64,000 nucleotides of DNA from Hortaea werneckii (lineage: Eukaryota; Ascomycota; Dothideomycetes; Mycosphaerellales; Teratosphaeriaceae): contig JBAOKB010000171.1 of NCBI GenBank assembly GCA_037044905.1, positions 53,408 to 117,407 on the forward strand. Reading direction: 5' to 3'. Position numbers and translations under genes: made by a program. Below the pieces are notes generated by a model. That model ran no database searches and was not told the origin of the DNA. It saw only the letters and a program-made list of their open reading frames with translations. Of the stretch, positions 19,566-31,054 are shown piece after piece (positions within the stretch are counted from its first letter, which is position 1; each line of letters begins with the position of its first letter).

Positions 19566-20502
19566 ATGGATCAGGCGACAGGACTACCGGCAGGCTGGGA
19601 AGTCCGCCACTCGAACAGCAAGAACTTGCCTTACTACTTCAACCCTTCCACCAAGGAGTCGAGATGGGAGCCGCCACAGGAAACTGACAGCGAGACCCTC
19701 AAGCACTACATGGGCCAGTACCACACTGCCAACCTCCGACAGGATGGCCTACAGAATCAGAGTCTGGATGGGAAAATTCGGTGCGCCCACCTGCTCGTCA
19801 AACATCGTGACTCGCGCCGCCCGTCGTCATGGAGGGAGGCGCAGATTACCCGTTCCAAGGAAGATGCACGCGAAGTCATCCAGAACCACGAGCAGAAGAT
19901 CAGGAGTGGTAGCACCAGCCTTGGCGAGCTTGCCGTGACCGAAAGCGATTGCAGCTCTGCGCGGAAGCGAGGCGACCTGTAAGTCTTGACCGATCTCACT
20001 GCCCATTCTTCTTCGTGTTGGACGACGACAACGATGAAATCGAAGTCGCGCGCGTGCAACTTCCGCACGTGGGAAGAAAAAAGCTGTTTCAGAAAAAGAA
20101 CAAGCCGGTTTCCACCGTGCCGGGAAACACAGCCGCTGACCACTTGTGCGATGCAGGGGATTTTTCGGGAAAGGTGACATGCAAAAGGAATTCGAGGAGG
20201 CTTCGTTTGCGTTGCAACCGGGTGAAGTCTCGCAGGTGATAGAGACCGCATCGGGGTTGCATATTATCGAGCGGTACGTATTTTTTTTCCTGCCCCTGCA
20301 CGCGCAACCAACCCTCGGGTAGCCAGGGCTCCTCCGCTTTCTCGCCAAAGCAAAGAAGCAGCCGAAGCAGCCAGCATACATGCATGCCTTCCAACCCCCC
20401 GATCTGCTCCGCAAACAGAATCCCTGCGTGCGGCCAAATTTCGTTGCACCGCTGTGCTGGATTCCTTGTCGTACTGACACTTTCTTTGTTAGGCTCGAGT
20501 AA
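19566..20502 (+). CDS. ESS1: Pin1-type peptidyl-prolyl isomerase
   Basis: Phospho-Ser/Thr-Pro specific prolyl cis/trans isomerase acting on the RNA polymerase II CTD and other phosphoproteins. Exons are 19566-19978, 20157-20273 and 20493-20502 (179 residues). The WW domain occupies residues about 6-38 (LPAGWEVRHSNSKNLPYYFN, then WEPP). The parvulin domain starts at IRCAHLLVKHRDSRRPSSW, with the basic phosphate-binding loop, and continues across both introns (DLGFFGKGDMQKEFEEASF, VIETASGLHIIERLE). The last coding exon is only 10 nt and encodes the end of Arg177, Leu, Glu and the stop. Introns of 178 and 219 nt are longer than the local norm, and both contain CTGAC branch points. All expected domains are complete. 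Confidence 0.95.
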
Positions 20503-21398
20503 CATTGCCGCGCTGGCGCATTACCGCACAGCCGGATGGGACGATGACTCTCTTGGATCTCTCTCCCAGGCAAGACTTCTACAAAGGCTTATGAAAGAAT
20601 TGTACGAGAATTGAAAGAAAAGTCATTAACATAAGTATTGTGATGGAGATGTCATGGCATTGAATGATCGTGATCTCACTAGGACCTGCCATGCTCCAAC
20701 AATGTGCGTTGAACTCTTTGATTTGCTCGCCATCGGCGGTTTGCGGCTTGGCTGCTGGCACAACGCTGGCGCTGCTTTGTGTACAGAGACGCGCATGCTT
20801 TACTGTTTTCCCTTCGTCGTTCTTACAAACGTTCCATGGTACTTACCTGTGCGGAATCCTGCATACGACTTCAAAAAGAATCCTCCTTGTGGCCTGGTGG
20901 ACTAACAAACCAAGGCTTCGTGAATGCAGTCGTTGCGAAGTTGCGCGGCTGTGGTTCCAAAGTCTGGCAGCAGCATATCTGGTGTGACAGCTCGGCTGCT
21001 ATCTTATGGCCTCGTCATTTGCAACGACATCTGCGGCCATCACCCAATACAAATACCACGGCAGGATTGGGCTGCCATAGAGGACCCAAATCAACCTCAG
21101 TTCACGTACCGCTGACCCAGCCCCACTTTGTCCCCGTGACTGCCGATCGCATTTTCGCCAAACACAGCAAGCACTTCACATAGGGAAGGAGCGAGAGGCG
21201 AGACCCGCTTCGCTCTTGCCAATGGCTTGTTCTCACTTTCTCAACACACCCACTCCACCCTCCCCCCGCCCTCCGCTCCCTCATATCCAATCCACCTCAC
21301 ACGTCTACCACCTGCCGAAACCACATCGACCACTTGCTCCACTCCTCCCAATCACCACTCGACACTCCACGCTTATCGATATCAACGTGTCTACCAAC
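20503..21398. other. Intergenic region upstream of the 366-residue gene
   Basis: About 900 bases between the ESS1 stop and the next plus-strand start. The last 170 bases (about 21225-21395) are very pyrimidine-rich (CACC/CTCC), a typical fungal 5' leader. Small ORFs (20664-20987, 20779-21183) have no family resemblance. No RNA gene seen. Confidence 0.4.
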
Positions 21399-22499
21399 AT
21401 GCCTAAGCGTCGTTCCAGCTCGTCCGTCAGCGGCTACCGCGGACCCCCGTGGAGCCAGACCCAGCAAGGCCTGCAATCCATGCTGTCTCCCCGTCGCGTC
21501 CCCCGTCCGCTGACCAACATCGACATGGACCATGTCGACAACTTCTCCTACGATCCGCAGTACCTGGAGGAATTCAAACTCCCAAATGGCCTAGACGGGC
21601 GTCTCCCAGACCAACTCCGTCGCGAAGTGCACAACTGGCAGAAAGCCGGCGCTGCCCTCTATACCGCGATCGACCGGACCAAAGATTCCGGTGTGCGCGC
21701 CATCGAATACGCCTATCCGGACGCCACCACCCATAGTCCCGCCTGGCCGCTCTCCCGTCGTCCCTCTGCCCAGGCATCGGAGGGCGCCAGCGCGACGTCC
21801 TCCACTACCGGTCTCGCCTCGCCACCCGCTATCTCCCCAGAGAGTCTGCAGCCCCTGGACACTCTCGCGTCGGGAACGCTTTCCAAGCAGACCGGTCTAT
21901 CCGACACCTCCATGGGGATGGAAACCCCACCATTCTCTCCGATCGACAGCGGCGCCAACGCCTCTCCAGTCACTGGTCCGACCGCCACCCTGCCAAAGAG
22001 CAAGCCGGGCGTCCCGGACCTGGCGAAGCTCAACACGCAACTGACGCCGTATACAACCTTGAACTCGGACTCGGCCAGCACTTCGGCGACCCCCAACAGT
22101 GCCACCACAGCCAACAGACCCCCATTCAACGACAAGAGCTGGGAGTACTTCCAGGGCAAATTCGAGAACGAACTCCGCGATACCAAGATCGCGCTGCAGC
22201 GCTTCACGGGCTACGCCAAGAAGATCGAAGTCGAGAAGATGGAGCTCGAGAGCGATTTCACGCCCGAAATCGTCCTAGTGATGACGGAGTTCAAGAAATG
22301 GTGGAAGATGACGGGGCCGGAGGTAAGTAAGATCGCGCATGAGGTTGATTGCATCGTGTCGCCGACGCTGGAGGAACTGGATCGTCGTGCTGGCTATCGC
22401 GGCGCCGGTGGTTCTGTCTCAGGTAGTGTTCGTGGGAAGGGCGCCGCGGCCACGGAGGCCAGTGATGGTGGTGAGCAGCGAGCGAGCAGCGAGCAGTAA
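21399..22499 (+). CDS. Unrecognised 366-residue protein, probably fungal-specific
   Basis: I do not recognise a named family. It is a single exon. The start MPKRRSSSSVSGYRGPPWSQ is preferred because the in-frame upstream Mets (21216, 21222) would add a Pro/His-rich leader that looks like untranslated sequence. An ordered N-terminal block (about residues 20-110, TNIDMDHVDNFSYDPQYLEE, then LRREVHNWQKAGAALYTAID) is followed by a Ser/Thr/Pro-rich disordered middle. A charged helical block follows at about 255-330 (WEYFQGKFENELRDTKIALQ, EFKKWWKMTGPEV), then a low-complexity tail. Two ordered ends joined by a disordered linker suggest a scaffold or regulatory protein. This is inference only. Confidence 0.75.
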   Translation: MPKRRSSSSVSGYRGPPWSQTQQGLQSMLSPRRVPRPLTNIDMDHVDNFSYDPQYLEEFKLPNGLDGRLPDQLRREVHNWQKAGAALYTAIDRTKDSGVRAIEYAYPDATTHSPAWPLSRRPSAQASEGASATSSTTGLASPPAISPESLQPLDTLASGTLSKQTGLSDTSMGMETPPFSPIDSGANASPVTGPTATLPKSKPGVPDLAKLNTQLTPYTTLNSDSASTSATPNSATTANRPPFNDKSWEYFQGKFENELRDTKIALQRFTGYAKKIEVEKMELESDFTPEIVLVMTEFKKWWKMTGPEVSKIAHEVDCIVSPTLEELDRRAGYRGAGGSVSGSVRGKGAAATEASDGGEQRASSEQ

Positions 22500-22710
22500 G
22501 AGCCCGCAGCAGTAGCAGCAGCAGCAGCAGCGAAACAGTCAGGTGCGAATGTGTCTCGTCGAACTCGTCTCCGATACCGTCTCCCGACGATGACATCACG
22601 CGAAGAAGAAAACGAACGAGTGGGAATCCGATATCTCCCTCTTGCTGGGTTCCATGCCATTTGGCTAGCTGATGCAAAGGTATGAACTTCCCTTCCCCCT
22701 ATCCTCTCCA

Positions 22711-22767
<57 letters not shown>

Positions 22768-24946
22768 GCATGGAAATACTATTAGAAGCTCCCTCACGCA
22801 ATGGAAAAGAAAAAAGCTGACCTTCCAGAAGTTCTAGCCTTTTCGGAAGACAAAAGCCACGGAAAAAAACAAAAAATAGAAAAAGAAAAGGGAGGGCAGA
22901 GATCCAAAAAGAAAAAGAAAAAAAAACCCCCCCAGAAAGGGCTTGAGGCTAGCATATCCCCGTTCTCTTCCTGCAGGAAGGAAAGGGAAAGAGTGAAGTT
23001 CTATCAAATCGGAATGTGCATGAGGAAGAGAGAGAGAGAGATCAGAGAGGTGAAAAGGGGGTTTCTTTTCCTCCGTGTGTCTATACTGGGAAGCTAGTCT
23101 GTCAAGGGAGTGAGCGGGTGGATGAGAGGGGAGATGGTGAAAGGAAGAGGTGGAGAGAGAGAGAGAGAGAAAGCTGCAGCGCTGGTAGCTGTAGTGACTT
23201 AGGTTTTCATGCATTTAATGTGTGCATGTCCCTCCTTTTCGTATCTTTTTTTGTTTTATCTTCCTCCTTCTGCTTATCCACCCTTTTTCCCTCTCCTTCC
23301 GTCGCTCACTTTCTGTGTGTGTTCTTGTTCTCACCTTCGTGCAAGTTTGGAGACCATAGGCGGAACAGAGAATGTTAAAAGAAGGTGTAAAGAAAAGAAA
23401 GGCAACGGAATAGAAAGGAAAGGAAAGAGAAGAGCAAACAGGAACAAAAAAAAAAAAAAGAGAGAGAATTTGAAGACGGATGAAAGGAACAATTGAGACG
23501 ACTCTTCTGCCATAAAGGGAGGAAAAGTAAAGTAGGGTAAATGGACGAAAATTCCTGCCCCATCTCTCTCTTCTCCCTTCTCTCCCACTTCTCGGACCAT
23601 TGCTTTTGTCCTTTCTTTCCCCTATACTTTTTTTACTTTCTGTTTCGGTATAAAGCGATTGCAAAGGCCGAATTGATTCTCCCAGATCCCCCAACAATGG
23701 AGCGATAAGTTCACAGATTAATCGCTATCCAAGGACGAAAGGTGAAGATAGAGGGGAAAGGGAAAGGTAAAGAGCGTAAGTAAAGGGGGGAGACTAACAA
23801 GATCGCCATCGTACCTCGTAGTACGCCATTTCGACATCCTCCCCAGATCAAAAAAAAAAAAAAAATAAAGCGGGAAGAGAGTACAGAGATCGAACAGGGC
23901 AGAGAATGCACAGAACAGACGAAAGCAGGAAACCCAGGAAAAACGGGGGGCGAAGAAAAAGCAAAGGTCATAGGAAGATATTAGGAAAAAAGTCGGCTTC
24001 CTTCTCGTTCTAACCCTTTCCCCCACTTTGCCCCCCCTGCTCCAACATCTTCTTCTTCCCCCTTTTTTTTTAAAAAACCCCGCCGAGAAACCAAAGGATC
24101 AAGATACAGAAAGCACCAAAACCCTAAACATCCACATGTACTCCGCATGTCCTCAGTATCTATCCTTTTTTTTTTTTTTCTCTCTCTCTCTCTGATGAAG
24201 CCGCCGAAGTCCCCGGGGTGGAGGAGGGAGGGCGAAATACGATCACCGACCCTCAGAGGAACAAAAGGTTGGGGGGGGGTGGGAATGAAAAGGAAGATCA
24301 TTGCTCGAGAGAGTAGGAGACAGAGAAAGACGGTGGAAAAGTGAGAGAGAGTAAAATATACAAGCCCATACGCGCAACCCCTATGTATATCTGCGTACGT
24401 GGGTGTGTGTTCGTGTTCGTGTGTGTGTGCAATACCCCTTCTCCTTTGCCTTTCCCTTTCCTTTTCTTTCTTGCCTGCTAACTTCCTTGTTTCCTTGTTT
24501 CCTTACTTCCTTGCTAATTGTTGCTTGGCTTTACTTTCCTTCTTTCGTTTCACTCTTGCGATTCTGTATACGCCCCGCACTGCACTGCACTGCGCTGCAC
24601 TGGCACCCGTCCCATCCATGAACGAATTAAAAGAAAAGGTGTCCCCGTCGTGAACAGTAAAGAAAAGGAAAGAAAAAAAGAAAGACCCAAGCCTCCCCAG
24701 CACCCCCATCACCCTTCCGAAAAGATAGTAACTCCAGGGGAGCCGCCGCAAAGCGACACTCCCCCAAAAAGAAATCGCCGACTCCCCTGATCCCAGCGCC
24801 CGCCACATTCAAAATCAAACTTAAGAAAAAGAAAAAAGAAAGAGGACAGGACAAGTCCAATGTGTACAACTCTCCACCCCCTCACACCATCATATCTCCA
24901 ACCCCATACCCACACTCCCTCGTTCACAAGACCCACCCCGATCCCC
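22500..24946. other. 2.4 kb convergent low-complexity region
   Basis: This gap lies between the stops of the 366-residue gene (+) and BUD4 (-). It holds a GCA microsatellite just after the stop (about 22508-22531), the 53-nt C run, GA-rich and TC-rich microsatellites (about 23028-23041, 23155-23170, 24170-24193), A runs (23446-23458, 23851-23865) and strongly strand-asymmetric purine/pyrimidine blocks. Every ORF is a low-complexity reading. I find no gene or RNA. Confidence 0.5.
22713..22765. repeat. Uninterrupted poly(C) tract, 53 nt
   Basis: 53 consecutive C on the plus strand, the longest homopolymer in the window. It lies 214 nt past the stop codon of the upstream plus-strand gene, so it is poly(C) in that gene's sense and could sit in its 3' UTR. 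Confidence 0.9.
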
Positions 24947-27900
24947 CTAAAAAATCATACTCTTAACCGCATCCCTACTCCTACCCCCGGACCGTGCACT
25001 CATAGGCGGGGTGCGACTACGCGGTGGGGGAGGACCGGCCGAGTTGACTGGAGGGTTCGGAGGGGAGAAAGCGGCGGGGGTCAGAGGTTTCCGGGCGATG
25101 GCCGAAGAAGGCTGCCTGTTCAGATCGGAAGTCGGGGCGGCGGGATCATCTGTAGAAGAGTCCAGGGCAGCGCCAGCAGTAGCAGGACGCGGGGGAAGAT
25201 GAGGATCTTGAGCCGAGGAAGAGAAGTCCTTCGTTTCCGTCCCGGTCGGCAGACCAGACTCAGAAGCAGCCAAACCCGGCTCCGACCGCTCCTTGGCGAG
25301 GACCAAGTCGGTCCACCTCGCCTTCTTCGCCCCATCATCAAGCGACTTCCCAATGACCTGACTCAGCACCTCCATCCACTGGTCCTTGAGGGCGCGACTA
25401 TCGGCGTAGAAATCGATCGTCTCGCCGTTGGCGAAGCGGATACGGAAACCTTCCTCGACGTACTGGTAGCCCTCGTCTTCCTCGGCGAAAGCGGAGCGGC
25501 GACGACCCTTGGTGTTGGGGTTGGCGGAGGCGGTCGGGTCGGCGATGAGAGAGGTCTTGTCGTCGACGAGGCGCGAGGCCTTGGCCAGGTTGATGACGGC
25601 GCGTTTCTGATGCGTGTGCTCGTGGTAGGCGGTGAGTTTGGAGTTCTGGAGGCGGAAGAAGCGGCGGCGCCAGTGCTGTATTTATCATGTTAGTATGTGG
25701 GAACATGAGGGGAGGTGGATGTATTTTATGAAGAAGATGCACTTACCGCACAGTCTCCGCCCTGCTGGCTCAGACAACCCTCATGAACAATCTCCTTCAC
25801 TTCACGCGCCTTGCCCATCTCACGGACAGCGGACGACATACTCTTGGGCATCTGCTCGTCGGCTGCGCCCTTCGGCTTGGGGACATAGAGGAGCTGCAGC
25901 TCGAGCTTGCCGACGACGTAGGGGGGCTTCCTGATGGGGCCGGCGTGGGTCCCACGCTTGCTCCGGACGGAGTTGACGACGTGCGAGTCCTTCTCCAGCG
26001 CCCATTCGTTGTAACAGGGGACATCCACCGTCATTTGACGGCCGAAGCAGCCGTGCTCGTGGGCCTTGAGGTTGACGTAGGCACGGGCAAAGGAGCCATC
26101 GGCACCGTTTACCAGCTCGTGCAGCATGTCCCAAGCAGTGGGTTGCCGAGCTGCTCGCTTTCTCTGAGCCTCCTCCTGTAGACGTCTCTCCTCGGCCTCT
26201 TGAGCTTCACGCTCTATTCTCTCCTTCTCCGCCCTCTTCTTCGGCGAGCTTAGCAGCCTTGAGAAGGCAGACTTGGTCGGGCTAGACTTGCCGCTCTTTG
26301 CCGTAGTGCTATCGGCTCTGGACCTCATACTGAAGGTAGGCGTCTCGACTCTAGGCGGTGGCGGTAGCTTAGTCGTCAGAGTAAGTTGGAACTCCAAATC
26401 ACTCTGGACAACCAACTCAAACTCCTGACCGATCGGAGCATTCTTACCCAGCTCAAGAGAGGTGGTGGTGACGCAGTGCATACCGTTGTCAAGTGTGAGC
26501 TGGAAGTAGACGCGATCATTGCGTGGCATTGGCAGGGCGAGGTCTTTGACGCCGACGACCTTGACGAACAACCGTCCGCGCTCGGCATTCTCATCCAATT
26601 CCTCGGCAGGACCAGTCGTGGCATAGTCTTCAGCTACGACTCCAAGCGCACTCTCTTGTCCTGGAAGAGGAGGTGCAGGCTCGTTCAGGTAAGGGTTTCT
26701 CGCCTTTTGTGCGCTGGCCGCCCGTTGGCTCCGACGACGCTGCTTGCCATTCCATGGCTCGGTCTTGAGGAACTGCTCCCCACTAGCCTTGCGTGGGCTT
26801 CGGTTCGACGATCGGCGCGATACAGGTGGACGGCTCTCAGAAGAATTGGGTGACATGGGCCGTGCAGCGCTATCGTTCGAGCTGGCTGTGGCGTGAGAAG
26901 TACCAGAGACGTTCCGGTTGGACGCGACGACAACCTTGGTGTTTTGTCGCATCAAGTAGCCCTTCTGTGTGCGGATAGGAGAATGGTTAGCACCAGCGCT
27001 TGCATCTTCACTTTCACCTCCATAGCCGTGTTGGGGATTATAGGCAGCAACGTAGCTATCTGCCTCTGCGGACTGGCCGTAGTAGGCAGCGTCACCATGC
27101 GCATTCACCTCGCCGGGCTTCATCAGTTTCGGTACGTTAAGAAAGGGATCACCAACCTTCTGGCCCTCCATGACCCGCTCAAACTCTTGCTCCATACCCC
27201 ATCCAAGATCGTCCGCTTCGCTGGTCTGAAGATGGGGAATATCCAGCTTCATCATCTTTCTGCTTTGGCGTCTGCTCTTTCTTCTCGCTTCGGCATCACC
27301 ACTGCGGGGCCTCGAAGCATCGACAGCAGAGTCGACCTTCCTAGATGAACCCTCGCTTCCCTCTGAGGCAGTCGTCTCAGACAGAGCAGATTCGGGCCTG
27401 TCACTCTCCTGAACAGCCTCGAGACCCTCTTCGTCCTGAACCGCGTACTGCGCAGGAATCGGAGGAACAGGGTGCTCGAGCGACACGGTGCGGCGTTGCT
27501 GGGCCATCATTTCCGAATCGCCAGGCGTCATAGAAGGCCTGGCGCGTAGCTTTCCATGAGTCTTGATTGTCGACCTCCTTTCCGGCACGTCCTCCGCCGG
27601 CGGATCTGGGATCTCAGGAAGCTCAGCCTCGGGGTAGATGTCCTCTTCGTCGTCAAAGCCATTCAGCTCTGAGGGATGCAGAGAGCTGATGTCAGAGGTT
27701 CGAGAGTTTTGTACAACGGAATCAGGCGTTCCGGGAGGCGACATGTCTTCTGGACCATCCTGTGGTGCTGGGATAGCGAGAGCATCAGTCAACTCAGGTG
27801 CTGGTGCTTGTGCGGTGTCCTTGCTGCTATCCTTCGAAGTTGGTCTGGTGCTTTCTACAGCCTCTTTAAGTTCCGCAGGAGGGTCAAGAGCAGGGACGTT

Positions 27901-30218
27901 CTGCGCCTCCAGGGGGTTCTTGTTCTCCTGGTCGTCCGCTGGCGGGGACGGGGTGATGTATTTACTCATGCCGAAGTCGAAGTCGCCAGTGCTGAGATAG
28001 GCAGGTAGACCCTGGAAGCTACCTCCAGACGTATCTCTGGACTTGTCCTCGGGCTGAGCAGAAGCATGTGGTGAGGAGATGACTTCCGAGTAGTCCTTGA
28101 CAGTGAGTAGCTGCATGGCTTCGTCCAACGTTTCCTTGCCATCATCGGCAGGCTGCTCCTCGTTCGGTGCCTCGTCGTGGAGAACAGTACTCTCAGCATC
28201 CGGAGGCTCGACAGACGAGTAGAAGGAAGATGTGTCGTCTTCCTCTGCGGTCTGCGAGGCGACGCGTGGGTGCTGGCGAGGCGTGGCGGGCTCATGGCGA
28301 AGGACCGAGGATTCGCGGGCCTCCTCGTCAGCGCCGGGGAATAGCGAGCCGTGAGGAGCCTCAGGGATTGCACTCATATCCATGGACGGCTCATCCTCGT
28401 CGAGCGGCTCTTGTTTGATCTGGACCTCTTGCTCATCTTCAGTGTGGACATTGTCTCGCTTGTAGCTTTCAGAGCTCTCCCTGCTGTTTTCTCTGCTGGG
28501 GATGGGCTGGTCAGGATGCATTTTGGCGAGATCCTCGTAGCTTGGCCTCGCTGGACTCTCGCCTTCTGCGGCGGGCTCATCCTGGTCATCTTCATCTTCG
28601 AAATCATATTTCGAACCACGAACCTTCTTCAGGATGCTTTCCCTCGAAATCGTGGGCGGTGCATAGTCCAAATCAGCCAGATCAGCAATGTAGGATTCCT
28701 CTTCCTCTTCGACCTGTGGCTGCGCCGGAGGCACCTCTGCCAATGGAGTCGGGCCCTCGTTCTGAGTCTCTGCCTCAGGAGTCTCGGATTGCAAGCGCTC
28801 AATCTCGGATTGCCGTCTTGCAGGTGCTGGGAGCTTTCCAGCCAGCAGACTCGCACGCTCAGCGCGCGCAGCAAAATCACCATTGTTGGGAATAGCGGGC
28901 AGCGGCCGGGTTGCGCCATCTGACATGACGCTCTCCGACCTGCCTAGAATCGGACGCTGATAGGTTTCATCAAAGACATCATCATCGTGGTTAGCCAGAT
29001 CGTTTCTGGCGTCATCGGGGCTCATTCGCGACCAATGCTCAGGTAAAACCACCGGGGTCTTGTTGGCATTCTCAAGGTCGGCGTCAAAGCTGTCATCGTC
29101 ATCATGCTGCCACGAGTGTTCCGGGAGCTCAGCGGAACTGCCACGCTCGAAGCTGACGTCTTGATCGTAGAAGTCATCGGAATCCCAGCTGCCTTCCCTT
29201 GATGCGGCAGACACGGAAGGCTCGGGGGTCTGTTCTTCGTATTCGTTGATGGTCGGTGGATCTTCGTGGAAGGTCACACTCTTGTTGTGTCGGTGCAACG
29301 CGCGTGGCGTGGCCGCTCCGGTCTGGTCGTCGTCGGACCACGTTCCGTTCTCCGGGTCAAAGGATGAGTGCGGTGGAGTGGAGGCGAACATGGATGTCCG
29401 CGCCATGGAGCTCTTAGTGGGACTCGGGCTGCTCGCTGGCCTCTTCTCTGGGCTGTCCGGCAGCGCGATCTTGGACGGGCTGAAGGTAGGTACGGCAATG
29501 TCCGACTCGCTTCGCTTGTGCGCGCCGGGTCTCGACGGGCTGCGCATCGGGTTGTTCTCTTTTCTCAGACTGTCGTAGCGCGTGAAGCTGTTGTTCAGAA
29601 GCTGCTGGCTCAGCGGGCGATTGGCGCTGGGTCGCTCGACGATTGGGGTGGAGGCGGGATCGTAGATGTCTTTGCTTTCGAGGGCAAAGATGTTGCTACT
29701 CTTCACGCGCCCGGCCTGCATCAGCCTCTCGACACTCGGCCGACGGTGCGGCGATGAAGCGGGCGAAGGGGAGCGATCGGGGGTGTTCTCGTCGAAGCGA
29801 AAGGGCGACATGGTGTTTTCGCGGCCGGTCCAGAACATGCGCGGGGATGTCTTCTCTGGGCCAGGCGATGCCGAGCTCTTCTCGGGCGAGTTGAAAGGTG
29901 AAGGCTCCTTGGAGACAATCATGCGCTGCGAGGGGAAAGTCAGCATCTGTGGGCTTCTCCATGTTTCACTCCATGCCGCTTGGGTCAGGGACGACAGGCT
30001 CAGGTGGGGATGGCACTTACCCTCGTCGCCTGGTTGTAGCTCGGCGAGTTCCTCCTCTGGCTGCCCGCCCCGATCTCGGCAAGCGGGCGGGGTGAAGCCA
30101 TCTTGTTATTAGGGGAGTCGGCGGCGGGAGCGGCGGTGTTTACTGTGTTGTTGCCGCCATTGGAGCTCGCCGTGGAGTTGCTCTTGCTGATGCGGAGCGG
30201 CTGGACCTGGCGAACCAT
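24947..30218 (-). CDS. BUD4: Anillin-like bud-site selection/septation protein BUD4
   Basis: Scaffold linking septin rings to the cell cortex, needed for axial budding in yeast and septation in filamentous fungi. Exons are 30218-30021, 29925-25747 and 25675-24947 (about 1,701 residues). Intron removal joins NQATR to RMIVSKEPSP and GGDCA to HWRRRFFRLQNSKL. The first 1,150 residues are long, acidic and Ser/Pro-rich. An anillin-homology region starts near residue 1185 (RGRLFVKVVGVKDLALPMPR) and includes a Lys/Glu-rich coiled coil. A C-terminal PH domain (about 1450-1590, EGCLSQQGGDC, FRIRFANGETIDFYADS, WMEVL) follows, then a Pro-rich tail. An alternative start lies 11 codons upstream (30251). 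A second acceptor 21 nt upstream in intron 1 would add seven residues in frame. Confidence 0.92.
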
Positions 30219-31054
30219 TGTGTAAGCACGCGATGATTCTCCTCGAGACACCCTCTCGGCTTTGAGTCAAGAAGGGATCTCTCTATGTCTGGTGATGCGA
30301 TGGTGGCAGTCATACAGCTTCCATGCCGCACTGCGCTCTGCGACCGTTTTAGACCGTTGTCCCGTGCAGTGTTTACGACCGGCGCGTAGGCACGGCGGCG
30401 GCGGCGCGAGCGAAAGACGCAAGAAGGGTGGACGCGGCGCGCGACCAGAGAAGATAGCAAGCGACGGTGTAGAAGGGAAGAATGCGGTGAAGAGTGCAAC
30501 GACGGATGTAGTGAGACAGACGAAGATGAAGCAGGGCGGGCGATGTTGGGTTGGCGATTCAGTTGTTGCGGAGTATCAAGCTTCGGGACAGATAAGCGGA
30601 AGGGCCGAGTTGGCACAACAACAGCCGTCACGTAGCACCTGATGAATTCGCCTCAGATTGATCAATATGTTACCTAGGTAATAATCAATTTGGGCACCAT
30701 TCTCTCCAAATCCCTGCCAGAGATGGCGAATGTGTGGCTAACCGGAACTAAACCAGGCTGAACCGGGCCCGAGGGCATCGGACGTGTGGCTCATTTGGGC
30801 GATACACGCATTGATCGTCGATCTCCCCCGTCATCTCCGCAGGCGTCTGTTACCACTTCGGAGGTAGCAGCACCGCTACGGATGTTTCAGCCGGCCGGCG
30901 GTAGTAACTTTTTTGTGAGGCTCTGGGTAGAGTAGGCGTAGGCTACCGTACAGTACAGTATAGTAGTAGGTAGTCGATGGCTTGATAGGGAGGCAAAGGT
31001 GTATGCCTGGGACATGTAATATCTGCCACACTACTACTCATCCTTCCGTCAATC
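30219..31054. promoter_or_regulatory. Divergent intergenic region, BUD4 / MRH4
   Basis: 836 bases between divergent starts. It contains a TACCTAGGTA palindrome near 30673 and a short GTACAGTA-type repeat at about 30949-30962. ORFs on either strand (for example 30140-30631) are Arg/Ser-rich shadows. No RNA gene recognised. Confidence 0.4.

Noticed and set aside
24860..25693. 277-codon plus-strand ORF opposite the BUD4 PH-domain exon.
   Set aside because: Antisense shadow; Arg/Gly-rich, and the minus strand encodes a clear PH domain.
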